Source of the DNA: Stutzerimonas xanthomarina
GTDB taxonomy: Bacteria > Pseudomonadota > Gammaproteobacteria > Pseudomonadales > Pseudomonadaceae
Assembly (NCBI RefSeq): GCF_003935375.1
Contig: NZ_RHQM01000003.1
Coordinates: forward strand, 1 to 64,000
Reading direction: 5' to 3'
Length of the DNA stretch: 64,000 nt
How positions within the stretch are numbered: the stretch's first letter is position 1; each line of letters starts with the position of its first letter. This document shows positions 8,847 through 17,047 of the stretch, in pieces. Below the pieces are notes generated by a model, which saw only the letters and a program-made list of their open reading frames with translations, was not told the origin of the DNA and did no database searches. Position numbers and translations under genes: made by a program.

Positions 8847-11800
8847 TGGTCGCTTCCTGCGTCGGTCGAGGTGAAGTGGCCGAACAAGCCGCCATACAGG
8901 CGCTGGGCCCAGGCCACGAACTGGCCGCTCGCGCACAGTTGGTCGAAGTCCTCGTAGGCACGCCGTTGGGCGAACGAGCGCTCCACTTCACCCTTTTTCA
9001 TGTAGCCGCCTTCATAGATATCGCGCGCTTTGTCGTAGGCCGAATCGCTGCTTTCCCCACCCGCTGCCAACCAGGCGAAGGCGCTTTCGCAGGCCACCGG
9101 CAGCGGCTCTTGCATGCCCGCCACCCAGGCCTGGAGCAGCGCTTGCAGCTGCTCCCGGGCCTGGGTTTCAGGCACTGGCCGGAACACCACATCGCCATTC
9201 AAACCCACCAGAATGGTCGTGCAGGCAGGCCCGTTCAACTGCAACGCCAAGTGCCGCAACCAAGGCCGCACCAGGTGCTGCCAACGCAGGCTGTCGTCGC
9301 TGCACAGCTTCTTGCTGTCCAGTTGCAGGTAGGCTCGCTCATCCAACGCGTTGCGGCGAATGCCACCCAGCCAATCCTTGAGGCCGGGACGCTCGTCAGT
9401 GGCTTCGATGGTTGCGGCGCTCTGGCCCTCTTCAAGCTCAGGCCAGGCTTGCAGTTGGGCGTGGTAGCGCGCCAGCAGGCCCGGCATCGGCTCCACCAGC
9501 GCCGAGGCGCTCAAGGTGCCGAAGCCGCCCAGTGGCAAGGCGCCCTCGCGTTGCAGGCGTTGCACTTGCAGGCCCAGTTCGGTCACGGCCTGTTCGGGAT
9601 CGTAAGCCTCCTCGACCCAGCGCTTCAGCGCCTGGGTAAGCCTGTCCTGGTGCTGCCAGTTTTCCAGGCCATCGAGCTGGAAGGCTTCGTCATCGCGGTT
9701 TACCAACTCGTCGTCGTCGAATTTGACCTTCAACCGCTGGCTGAAGAAAGCGCCCACCGGGTCGCGCACGAACTCGGAAAGTTGCCGCAGGCTCAATGGC
9801 GTGTCCTGCACCAGCGCGGGCAGGCGCTCCCCTGCTGGCTGCGAGCTGTGTTCGTCATGCACCTCGCGCCACTCGCTGGAGTAGGTGAACAAGCCATCAG
9901 GCCCCGGCTCGTTGGCGAAGTAGGCGGCGCTGAAGGGTTGCAGTGGGTGCTCCTGGGTCAGCGCTGGCAGCAGTGGTTGGCCGTTTGCCGAGCGCCAACC
10001 GTTGGCCAGGTGGTCGCGCAACTGGCCGATCAGCACCGAGGGCACGCGCTCGCTGTTGTCGCGGATGTTGCGGCCCACCCAGCTCACGTACAGCTGCTTG
10101 CGGGCCGACAGCAAGGCCTCCAGCAACAGGTAGCGGTCATCTTCACGTCGCGACCGGTCGCCAGGGCGGTAGTCATTGCGCATCAGATCGAAATCGACGG
10201 GCGACTGCTGGCGCGGGTAATCGCCATCGTTCATGCCCAGCAGGCACACTACCTTGAACGGAATCGCCCGCATAGGCATCAGTGTGCAGAAGTTCACCGC
10301 GCCGGCCAGGAAGCGCTGCGACAGGCCGCCATCTTCGATACCGCTGAGCCAGGTTTCGTGCACCACACTCAGCGGCACTGGCTGCGCGAACTGCGCCACC
10401 TCGCAGGTGCGCAACCAACCTTCGAGCAGCTTGAGCAATTGACTGAGCAACAGCTCTTCGGCGTCGCTCACCGGGCGGAAGAACACTTTCAACAAGGCTT
10501 GCAGGCGCTCAGCCCATTGCACCGGCGTGGCCGGTTGCTGGAGCTCGTGAAGGGCCACGTCCAAGTGGTCGAGCAAGGTCAGCAGCGGCCCGGCCAGGGC
10601 AGCCTCCAGCCCCGCTACCTCGTCGTAGGGTTCGATGCCGTTGAGCTGAGGCGCTCGCCCAGCGGCGTAGCCAAGCAGCATGCGCCGCATGCCGAAGCGC
10701 CAGGTGTTCTGCTCGAGGCCCGCCGGCATGCCCAGGCTTTCGCGCTGCTCGGCATCGAGCCCCCAACGCACACCGGCACCGTCGATCCAGCGTTGCAGGG
10801 TGGGTACGTCGGATTCGTTGATCGCAAAACGTGCGCGCAAGGCCGGCACGTCCAGAAGGTCAAGAATGTCGCTGGCAGCGAAGCGGCTGTGGGGCAGTTT
10901 GAGCAAGTGTTCTAGGGCGATCAGCAACGGCTGGCGGCCGCGCTGGCCTTGGTCGGCCACGGTAAACGGCAAGTAGCGAGGGTCGTTCCTTGGCACCTGG
11001 CCGAACACTGCCTCGATGTGGGGGGCGTAGGCGTTGATGTCCGGCACCATCACGATCACATCCCGTGGGCTCAACTGCTTGTCGGCGCTAAAGCGGGCGA
11101 GCAGCTGGTCGTGCAACACTTCCACTTCGCGCTGCATACTGTGCACCACATGAAAACGCAGCGAGCGGTCGGCGGTAGCGTCTACCGGCCCCCAGGCTTC
11201 GCGGGTTTCCGGCAGCGGGCGTAGTTCGAGAATATCGCTTTGCAGCTGACCCAGAAGGGTTTCCGTATCCGGCTCGGTAAACAGGTCAATACGCCCGCCA
11301 TTGAGGCCGTCGAGCAGGTGGCGATAACTGTCAGGCTCGTCGTGGTGGTCGAGCAGGTTGATGTAGTCTCGCCCCTGTTTGCCCCAGGCGGCGAGCAAGG
11401 GCTGGCCGTACTCGTTCGCAGCTGCGGCAACATCACGGGCAGGCTGGCGACGATAGTGGTGCGCCAGCAAGTCTTTGTCGGCGACGATATCACCCCAGTG
11501 GTGCCGGCAAGGGTTGTGCACGCACAGCAGCACTTGGCTGTAGCGGGAAAGCTCTTTCAGAGCTTCGAGCACCTGCGCAGGCATCGAGGAAATGCCGAAC
11601 ACCACAACCCTGCGTGGCAGCCCCTTTGGCGCCTGGGCAGCGCTGCGCAGGTGAGCGACGAAACGTTTGTGAACTCCTGCGCGGCTTTGTTCAAGCGCGC
11701 CCTCGCCAACGTCGGCCAGCACCTCGCGCCATAGCTGCGCCTGCCACAGGTTCGGCGCATCCAATGGCTGCGCAGTGCCCTTGATGTGTTGAAGTTGATC

Positions 11801-12295
11801 CCGCCCGGCAGCCCAGTCCTCCAGCCAATCGGCGCGGTACACCTGGTACTGGTCGAACAAGTCCGCCAACCGCTCGCACAGTTGGTGCAGCTTGCGCTGT
11901 TCATCGTCCTTTTCCAGAAAGCGCTTCAGGCTTGCGAAAACCGGGTTCGTGAACAAGTTGGGCAGCAGGCGCATCAGCCGCCAGCTCAGCGCGGCCTTGT
12001 CCAGCGGCGAGGACTGCGGCGTGGTCTGCGCCCCCAGCACCCCGCGATACACCTGCCACAGAAAGCGCGCCGGCAACTGCACATCCAGCGCCGCGGCAAT
12101 GCCGCAGCCGCCGTTGTGCGGGTCTTCGGCCAGCGCCAGTTTCAGCCACTGAGCGATGCCGTTGCTCTGCACCAGCAGCACTTCGTTTTCCAGCGGGCGC
12201 AGCGGGTGGGTACGCATCCACTGCACCGCAAGGGCTCGCAGTTCTTCTAGATGATTGCCATGGATGACAACGAGACCAGGCTGAAGCTCCTGCAT
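8843..12295 (-). CDS. recC: RecBCD enzyme, RecC subunit (exodeoxyribonuclease V gamma)
   Basis: This 1150-residue Chi-recognition and scaffold subunit of RecBCD shows the family N-terminus (NHLEELRALAVQWM), VQSNGIAQWLK, a central HVVHSMQREVEVLHDQL and VCLLGMNDGDYPR. It is the first gene of the recCBD unit. I chose ATG 12295 because AGAGGGA lies about 9 bases upstream; a GTG at 12301 is too close to that site. A perfect copy of the 19-bp palindrome (12343-12361) lies 48 bp upstream of this ATG, the same distance as at the small-protein gene. This suggests shared control with the WYL/pPIWI-RE genes. Confidence 0.93.
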   Translation of the reverse strand: MQELQPGLVVIHGNHLEELRALAVQWMRTHPLRPLENEVLLVQSNGIAQWLKLALAEDPHNGGCGIAAALDVQLPARFLWQVYRGVLGAQTTPQSSPLDKAALSWRLMRLLPNLFTNPVFASLKRFLEKDDEQRKLHQLCERLADLFDQYQVYRADWLEDWAAGRDQLQHIKGTAQPLDAPNLWQAQLWREVLADVGEGALEQSRAGVHKRFVAHLRSAAQAPKGLPRRVVVFGISSMPAQVLEALKELSRYSQVLLCVHNPCRHHWGDIVADKDLLAHHYRRQPARDVAAAANEYGQPLLAAWGKQGRDYINLLDHHDEPDSYRHLLDGLNGGRIDLFTEPDTETLLGQLQSDILELRPLPETREAWGPVDATADRSLRFHVVHSMQREVEVLHDQLLARFSADKQLSPRDVIVMVPDINAYAPHIEAVFGQVPRNDPRYLPFTVADQGQRGRQPLLIALEHLLKLPHSRFAASDILDLLDVPALRARFAINESDVPTLQRWIDGAGVRWGLDAEQRESLGMPAGLEQNTWRFGMRRMLLGYAAGRAPQLNGIEPYDEVAGLEAALAGPLLTLLDHLDVALHELQQPATPVQWAERLQALLKVFFRPVSDAEELLLSQLLKLLEGWLRTCEVAQFAQPVPLSVVHETWLSGIEDGGLSQRFLAGAVNFCTLMPMRAIPFKVVCLLGMNDGDYPRQQSPVDFDLMRNDYRPGDRSRREDDRYLLLEALLSARKQLYVSWVGRNIRDNSERVPSVLIGQLRDHLANGWRSANGQPLLPALTQEHPLQPFSAAYFANEPGPDGLFTYSSEWREVHDEHSSQPAGERLPALVQDTPLSLRQLSEFVRDPVGAFFSQRLKVKFDDDELVNRDDEAFQLDGLENWQHQDRLTQALKRWVEEAYDPEQAVTELGLQVQRLQREGALPLGGFGTLSASALVEPMPGLLARYHAQLQAWPELEEGQSAATIEATDERPGLKDWLGGIRRNALDERAYLQLDSKKLCSDDSLRWQHLVRPWLRHLALQLNGPACTTILVGLNGDVVFRPVPETQAREQLQALLQAWVAGMQEPLPVACESAFAWLAAGGESSDSAYDKARDIYEGGYMKKGEVERSFAQRRAYEDFDQLCASGQFVAWAQRLYGGLFGHFTSTDAGSDQ

Positions 12296-12342
12296 AGACA
12301 CACATCCCTCTAGGTACGCTGGAGTGAAAGCTAATCAACACA

Positions 12343-12361
12343 TGCGACACCCTGTGTCGCA
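12343..12361. promoter_or_regulatory. WYL-regulon palindrome upstream of recC
   Basis: TGCGACA-CCCTG-TGTCGCA with perfect arms. It lies in the 139-bp gap between the preceding minus-strand gene (stop at 12435) and recC, 48 bp before the recC ATG. It is the only copy not beside a WYL or Sel1 gene, and it ties recCBD to the same predicted regulator. Confidence 0.8.
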
Positions 12362-12434
12362 CGGGATCGATCACGGAAGAAGCAAAGTGACGTCGTTGAG
12401 CTGAGGCAGCGATTGGAGAAATGCTCCGGCAACC

Positions 12435-13028
12435 TCAAATGACTTCAAGCCGGTAGGTATTGGCATCATCGACCAATTCAAAGAACAGCTCACCATCCGA
12501 AGACCGAGGGCTGTCAGATGCGGAGGACCAGAACGAAGAGTGCTGCCTCGCATAGGTGCAAAGCGCGGCCACCAACGGATGGGCCTTCCACAGCTCGGTC
12601 AGCTCACGTCGATGCAGGCCCGGCATAAAGAGCGGTGCAAGCTTCTGCTTTTGATCCAACGAAAGCTCAGCCAACTCCTGCCCATGCTGACTGATCCACT
12701 TGCCAATCAAACGAATGTCGCTGTGGTAGCGCGCATCGGTCACTTGAAGCTGAGCAATACGGATTTTCTGCGGTTCTACAACAACCCGGCAGGCAACGTA
12801 TTCATCGCCATCCGCCAGCGGAGCACTGGCATTCTGCAAAGCGAGCTCAGGAGTTGGGCTGGCGTAAATTGCATGCCGGCGGGACGGCATATTTTTCGGC
12901 CGAAGAGACTCCCAGAGGTTGTCGACCACGTAGGGAACATTGCTGGGTATTCGCATCGTTGAGTGACGACGAAGATCTTTTTCCGCCCTCCCCACTTGGC
13001 TGGCAGGAATCGCCCGATAAAGCTCCAT
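12435..13028 (-). CDS. Unknown protein of the Sel1-recCBD cluster (197 aa)
   Basis: I do not recognise a named family with certainty. The N-terminus (MELYRAIP, then about 45 residues later RRHAIYASPTPELAL) resembles the layout of RES/ADP-ribosyltransferase-type folds, where an early Arg and a later Tyr-Ala-Ser strand line the active site. This is a pattern impression only. There is no signal peptide or membrane segment. The ribosome binding site AAGGAG is well placed before ATG 13028. It starts 10 bp after the stop of the upstream gene (13039) and is followed by the palindrome and recC, so it belongs to the minus-strand cluster running from the Sel1 gene. Confidence 0.75.
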   Translation of the reverse strand: MELYRAIPASQVGRAEKDLRRHSTMRIPSNVPYVVDNLWESLRPKNMPSRRHAIYASPTPELALQNASAPLADGDEYVACRVVVEPQKIRIAQLQVTDARYHSDIRLIGKWISQHGQELAELSLDQKQKLAPLFMPGLHRRELTELWKAHPLVAALCTYARQHSSFWSSASDSPRSSDGELFFELVDDANTYRLEVI

Positions 13029-13038
13029 GTAAATCTCC

Positions 13039-13947
13039 TTATGGGGAAACCCGGGGAAGCGGCAGAGGGGGGAGATCTGTATCTACGTTGTAACCGATCA
13101 TGAAGAGGGCTTTCTCAAGCTCTGCAATGGAGCCAATGCTTGGGTTGTAGGCCATCACTTGCTGCAGCAACTCTCCTGCAAGCAACACCTGTCCCGCCCA
13201 TAGCTGGCACTGAGCGGCATTGAGCTTGCGAAACTTGAACGCCCCCAGCGATGGATCTCTATTCGTCGTATCGCCTTGTCCGGCCCCCCACCGAAAGGAT
13301 AAATCAGCAGGGACGCCAGGGACGCCAGCACGCATAAGTGAATGACGGGCGAGCAATCCAAGTGCAGCACCAACGCGACCGTCGTAGATAATGATGTGGT
13401 CAGGGTCGGCAGCCGCGTAGACCTTTGTCATAGCGGAATTCATCAGGAGTTTCTTGCCATCGAATGCAGCAAGGCCTTGTGCAGATCCAGGTTGAAGCAG
13501 TTGGACTGCCTGCATGATCGATTGGCATAGCGTTTTTTGTTGGTACTGATCCTCGACCCAAGCCAGAGATTTACGTCCCCGGACGCCCCCCCAGCGGAAT
13601 ATAGCCAGGCATGCATCGCGGGCAGTTGCTTGATCATGCACAGCTAGTGCTTGCCGTAAACGGGCGGCAATGCATTGGAATGAATTAGGCTTAGGGCTAT
13701 CAGGCCAGGAGTAATGGAGAAAGGCCTCCTGAAGCGAATGACACCACCAATGATGAACCGCTGAGGCAATACGCCCTTTCCAAGGCTTCCAGCTCTGATG
13801 TTTGCTAATGCGAAAGCTATGCAGCAGCCCTGCCTCCGAAGCATCTCCCACTGGGAACAAACCACGCATCTCCCCCAGTGCCTCTGGCCTGCCCCATAAA
13901 TCAGCCAGGTACCGTGCAAAGGCCTTTTGATTTCCAGTCAGACTCAT
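13039..13947 (-). CDS. Unknown protein of the Sel1-recCBD cluster (302 aa)
   Basis: A cytoplasmic 302-residue protein with no recognised family. It is largely helical, with several Trp-rich stretches (KHQSWKPW, HHWWCHSLQEAF). A central motif, TKVYAAADPDHIIIYDGRVGAAL, resembles the 'state of the world is an existing DNA/metabolite pocket' IYDxRV motif seen in various uncharacterised bacterial proteins of island loci. That is recognition of a pattern, not a function. ATG 13947 has GAGGAAGGG directly upstream; the longer open frame to 14073 overlaps the Sel1 gene. It lies 65 bp after the Sel1 stop and 10 bp before the next gene, so it is likely co-transcribed with both. Confidence 0.75.
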   Translation of the reverse strand: MSLTGNQKAFARYLADLWGRPEALGEMRGLFPVGDASEAGLLHSFRISKHQSWKPWKGRIASAVHHWWCHSLQEAFLHYSWPDSPKPNSFQCIAARLRQALAVHDQATARDACLAIFRWGGVRGRKSLAWVEDQYQQKTLCQSIMQAVQLLQPGSAQGLAAFDGKKLLMNSAMTKVYAAADPDHIIIYDGRVGAALGLLARHSLMRAGVPGVPADLSFRWGAGQGDTTNRDPSLGAFKFRKLNAAQCQLWAGQVLLAGELLQQVMAYNPSIGSIAELEKALFMIGYNVDTDLPPLPLPRVSP

Positions 13948-14012
13948 TCCCTTCCTCTTAGTCCTAACCCCAGCACCTATTGATATCCCTGCAGGGGCAT
14001 AAAGCCAGCATG

Positions 14013-14885
14013 CTATGAGCTTTTGCATACCTGTTGAATAGCAACATCCGATGCACGCAACTCTCTGGCCCACAAGCTTCCCTGGCTGATCGCCAGATCC
14101 CGCCAGAAACGAAACAGCAGCCCATCTGGATCCGGTGGAGACTCGAAGGTAGAAAAGTAAAATTCAGCAAGTCGCTCAGTCGCCAGCACCAGCCCCCTCA
14201 TGGCCGCCGACTGCAGCCAATACAAGCCAAGTGCTGGATCATACTCAGGTGATGTCTCATCCAGAGCCAACCTGCCGAGTGAGAAGCACGCCATCAAGTC
14301 CTGCTCGGCCGCTCCACGCTTGTACCAACTGATGGCTTTGCCATGATCGACGATGACACCCTCGTCCCCACGCTCATACAAGCCCCCTAATGCTTGCGCA
14401 GCACAGGGAATCCCTGCTTCGAAAGCCTGCTCGTAATAGTCGACGGCTAAGTCCTGATTGACCGTCAACCCCTTGCCGTAAAAGGCCAGCTCGGCGAGGT
14501 TGAATAACGCCTCTGCGGAGCCCATTACCGCAGCAATCCTCAGCAGCCTCTTGGCGAGAGCTGGATTTGGCTTAAGCCGCAAACCGTTGAGCCACCACCA
14601 CCCAAGATCATTGAGTGCATTCTCGTCACCAATCAGGGCCTGCTCACGCAGCTCCACATAGCGATTTCGAATTCTGATCGGATCAACCAATCCAAGAAGC
14701 GGATTGGCTGCCTTGATCTCGTGATAGGTAACACCAGCCTGCCCGCTTAGCTCCATCGCTCTCAGCGATGGCATTCCAATGCCAGCGTAAAGGCGTTGCA
14801 ACTCGTCAGGCCCAGCTAGCTCGACGTCTTCAGCCCGCGGAAGAAGGTTATCCATGAGATTGAAGACTTCCGCAGATTTGCTCAT
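14013..14885 (-). CDS. Sel1-repeat (TPR-like) protein
   Basis: A 290-residue protein with a unique N-terminal region (about 1-95) and then roughly four Sel1-like repeats. These include ALNDLGWWWLNG, ALFNLAELAFYGKG, AAQALGGLYERGDEGV and ACFSLGRLALDE, each with the Ala/Gly/Leu spacing of 36-40-residue alpha-helical solenoids. Such repeats usually mediate protein-protein contacts. No signal peptide is seen, so it is probably cytoplasmic. It is transcribed away from the WYL gene, with the palindrome 14931-14949 between them (46 bp from this start). A truncated duplicate lies at 331-843. Its role in the system is unknown; an adaptor or sensor is a guess. Confidence 0.85.
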   Translation of the reverse strand: MSKSAEVFNLMDNLLPRAEDVELAGPDELQRLYAGIGMPSLRAMELSGQAGVTYHEIKAANPLLGLVDPIRIRNRYVELREQALIGDENALNDLGWWWLNGLRLKPNPALAKRLLRIAAVMGSAEALFNLAELAFYGKGLTVNQDLAVDYYEQAFEAGIPCAAQALGGLYERGDEGVIVDHGKAISWYKRGAAEQDLMACFSLGRLALDETSPEYDPALGLYWLQSAAMRGLVLATERLAEFYFSTFESPPDPDGLLFRFWRDLAISQGSLWARELRASDVAIQQVCKSS

Positions 14886-14930
14886 GCTGCTGCCTCATCG
14901 ATGATTGTGCCTGACCATTTTCAACAGCCA

Positions 14931-14949
14931 TGCGACAGCCTGTGTCGCA
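14931..14949. promoter_or_regulatory. WYL-regulon palindrome between Sel1 and WYL genes
   Basis: TGCGACA-GCCTG-TGTCGCA, perfect arms. It sits between divergent genes: 46 bp from the Sel1 start (14885) and 20 bp from the WYL GTG (14969). This fits an operator through which the regulator would control itself and the Sel1 operon. Confidence 0.8.
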
Positions 14950-14968
14950 CACAAGCAGGGACGGAAGT

Positions 14969-15961
14969 GTGGAACAGCTACTCCGCCATGAGCTCATCCT
15001 TGGCCTTCTCCCGAGCAAGGACAGCGCTCTCGATAGCAACGCCATTCACCAACGAGTAGCCAATCAGGGCATCCAGGTTGATAAACGCACCATTCAACGT
15101 GACCTCAGCGAACTCGAACAGAAATTCCCCCATGTGCACAGTAGGCCCAAGGGCAAAGCAAAACTGTGGTGGGCAGAAAAATCGCTATCGCGACTGAGCA
15201 TGCTGCCAACAGATGCAATGAACCTCGTCATGATCATGGAGCACGCTGCTAGATTCGGAATGGCGGCGCAGGTAGCAAATCTGGCGCCCCTTCGGGATTA
15301 CGCAACATCACTGTTGAAAGGAAACCGTCCTAGCCAAGACTGCTCAGGCAAGGTCATCAGCAACACCCGCTTCGTTGTCCTGGAACCAGGCCAGGTGAAG
15401 CCAGAGGTACTGGAGGTTGTCCAACAAGCACTTCTGGATGATGCATCTATCGAAGCGTTCTACCTCAAGCGCGGCGCCAGTGAGCCACGAACCCTACATA
15501 TCAAGCCACTGGGACTTTCCTACCAAGACTCCAATATCTACCTCGTATGTGTTTTCAAAGGCTTGCCCGAAGGCAAACTGGCATCCGTTCCCCTGCATCG
15601 TTTTCAGTCTGCCAAGGCTACATGGGAAGACCTAAGAACTCCTGACGCTTTTGAGATGAACTCGTTCGAGGTCAAGCGCAGCCTGATATCCCAGAAATCT
15701 GAGTACCCAACTCAACTGAAGCTGCGCATTTCTCAGACGCTCTATGAACGCCTAGACGAGAACGCGCTCACTGCCGATCAACAGCTACAGCCCACCGCTG
15801 ATGGCTGGTGGCTGATGATGGGCAGCCTGCCTCTTAGCCAGGGGCTGGAACTATGGCTATTGAGCCAGGGCGAACACTTGGAGGTTCTTGAGCCGGTTGA
15901 GCTAAGACAACAAATGGCCTTATCGGCGCATCGGATGGCGGCACTGTACAAACAAGGTTGA
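14969..15961 (+). CDS. WYL-domain transcriptional regulator of the defence locus
   Basis: A 330-residue regulator. The N-terminal winged HTH includes NAIHQRVANQGIQVDKRTIQRDL (about residues 22-45). The central WYL domain (about 150-235) contains LHIKPLGLSYQDSNIYLVC, and a C-terminal WCX-like region contains DGWWLMMGSLPLSQGLELWLLS. Proteins of this architecture (BrxR, CapW and relatives) are known repressors of phage-defence operons that bind inverted repeats. The GTG at 14969 (GGACGGAA upstream) was chosen because it aligns with the duplicate at 926; an in-frame ATG at 14930 overlaps the palindrome. Palindromes flank the gene on both sides (14931 and 15963). I infer that it binds them. Confidence 0.88.
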   Translation: MEQLLRHELILGLLPSKDSALDSNAIHQRVANQGIQVDKRTIQRDLSELEQKFPHVHSRPKGKAKLWWAEKSLSRLSMLPTDAMNLVMIMEHAARFGMAAQVANLAPLRDYATSLLKGNRPSQDCSGKVISNTRFVVLEPGQVKPEVLEVVQQALLDDASIEAFYLKRGASEPRTLHIKPLGLSYQDSNIYLVCVFKGLPEGKLASVPLHRFQSAKATWEDLRTPDAFEMNSFEVKRSLISQKSEYPTQLKLRISQTLYERLDENALTADQQLQPTADGWWLMMGSLPLSQGLELWLLSQGEHLEVLEPVELRQQMALSAHRMAALYKQG

Positions 15962-15962
15962 A

Positions 15963-15981
15963 TGCGACACAGGCTGTCGCA
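15963..15981. promoter_or_regulatory. WYL-regulon palindrome upstream of the pPIWI-RE operon
   Basis: TGCGACA-CAGGC-TGTCGCA, perfect arms. It starts 2 bp after the WYL stop codon and ends 48 bp before the small-protein ATG at 16029, which opens the pPIWI-RE operon. It is identical, including the spacer, to the copy at 1914-1932. Confidence 0.82.
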
Positions 15982-15996
15982 TACCCAACCCATTCT

Positions 15997-16022
15997 GTCT
16001 CCTGTCATCTGACCATGGAGAC
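15997..16022 (+). promoter_or_regulatory. Leader stem that could mask the small-gene ribosome binding site
   Basis: GTCTCC (15997-16002) can pair with GGAGAC (16017-16022), and the right arm contains the GGAG ribosome binding site for the ATG at 16029. The same pairing is kept at the first copy (before 1980) although the loop differs. The stem is only 6 bp, so it may be weak. Confidence 0.35.
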
Positions 16023-16028
16023 TCAGCT

Positions 16029-16193
16029 ATGAAGACTTACTCTGCCTTCCTGCAACGCGTGACACCTAATGCGGGCCCACGCGCTAACTTTACAATCACG
16101 GTACAGGCCGTCAGCTCCGAGATGGCTCGCGTCACGGCTGAAGCCCAATACCCCGGTTACAAGTGCGCAAACGGCCCCGTGCAGGTGCGCTAA
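16029..16193 (+). CDS. Conserved small protein (54 aa), first gene of pPIWI-RE operon
   Basis: A 54-residue protein starting MKTYSAFLQRVTPNAG, with a beta-rich middle (FTITVQAVSS) and a QYPGYKCANG end. It has no signal peptide, membrane segment or named family that I recognise. It is the second of three copies in the window (1980-2144 intact, about 2955-3068 broken). Repeated conservation beside the WYL gene argues for a role in this locus, perhaps as a small accessory or regulatory partner. Its stop codon is 2 bp before the start of the next gene (TAAAGATG), so the two are tightly coupled. Confidence 0.75.
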   Translation: MKTYSAFLQRVTPNAGPRANFTITVQAVSSEMARVTAEAQYPGYKCANGPVQVR

Positions 16194-16195
16194 AG

Positions 16196-17029
16196 ATGAA
16201 CAACGCGCATCGCAAGCGCATGCAGCCTAGCGACTATCTGTACCACCTTTTAAACCAAGGTGACGATACCGAAAGCGCTAAGACAGAAACGCACCAGAAA
16301 GCTCTCAATCTACGGGAACAATACTCGGTAAGTTTCGATATCGCCTTGATCGCAGAAACACAAGCCGAAGCTCAGCGACTAGCAGACCAAATACTTGAAC
16401 TGCCCAGAGCTTATTTCCCCGAAAGCATCAACTGCCTCGACAGGCATCGTTTTTCCGCTCACGGACTAGACGAACCTTGGCCTGAACAGCATTTTGATGA
16501 GCTTCATTTTTTCTGCTCATCTCCAGACCAGCTACCTCCCGCGAGTCACCTAGATCGACTAGCAGCCATCATCCACATCCATCATTTAGCCCCATGCATG
16601 GCACAAGCATATCCGGGTTATCGCAGCTATCTATGGTGCACTGAGCAAGCTCTGTGTGACTTCTGGGCAAGCCTGTACTTAGCAAGAGAGATGCAAAGCA
16701 TCCCAGGGTTGAACTGGAATAGTTACCCCACATGGCAGTTGCCTGAACACTGCATTGGTCAAGCAGCAACTAGCTGGGGCTCAACACCAAATGCAGCTAT
16801 AGATTCATTACTAGCGCAGGCTGGGCATACAAGACTCACTACTGCGGCCGATGCAATCCTCGTAATAGAAGGCAATTGCGATATGTCGATAAGCGACTAT
16901 TTCGACCTATTGATCCTGCTAGAGGCCAAAATCAAATGCGATATCGCACCCACTGGCTGGGTAGCCCCTGAATACTCAGGTTATGGCCTAAAGCTGCTCA
17001 CATTCGGCCCACTTAAAGACCAAAGTTGA
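16196..17029 (+). CDS. Unknown protein with possible FtsZ-like C-terminal domain
   Basis: A 277-residue cytoplasmic protein. The last about 65 residues (AADAILVIEGNCDMSISDY, then PTGWVAPEYSGYGLKLLTFG) follow the strand-helix-strand pattern of the C-terminal domain of FtsZ. There the corresponding blocks are an Ala-hydrophobic-Ile-Gly-Asp-Leu-Ser motif and a final VTVIATG strand. No GGGTGTG nucleotide motif is seen in the N-terminal part, so a GTPase is unlikely and the similarity may be chance or fold-level only. The ATG at 16196 lies 2 bp after the small-protein stop, and the next gene (endonuclease) begins 18 bp after this stop. It is therefore a member of the pPIWI-RE operon. Confidence 0.7.
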   Translation: MNNAHRKRMQPSDYLYHLLNQGDDTESAKTETHQKALNLREQYSVSFDIALIAETQAEAQRLADQILELPRAYFPESINCLDRHRFSAHGLDEPWPEQHFDELHFFCSSPDQLPPASHLDRLAAIIHIHHLAPCMAQAYPGYRSYLWCTEQALCDFWASLYLAREMQSIPGLNWNSYPTWQLPEHCIGQAATSWGSTPNAAIDSLLAQAGHTRLTTAADAILVIEGNCDMSISDYFDLLILLEAKIKCDIAPTGWVAPEYSGYGLKLLTFGPLKDQS

Positions 17030-17047
17030 CGCAGTGGAGAACAGTGC

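Noticed and set aside
8846..10915. A 689-codon plus-strand frame opposite recC
   Set aside because: Shadow of recC; composition is rich in Gln, Arg and Ala with no domain, and recC is certain.
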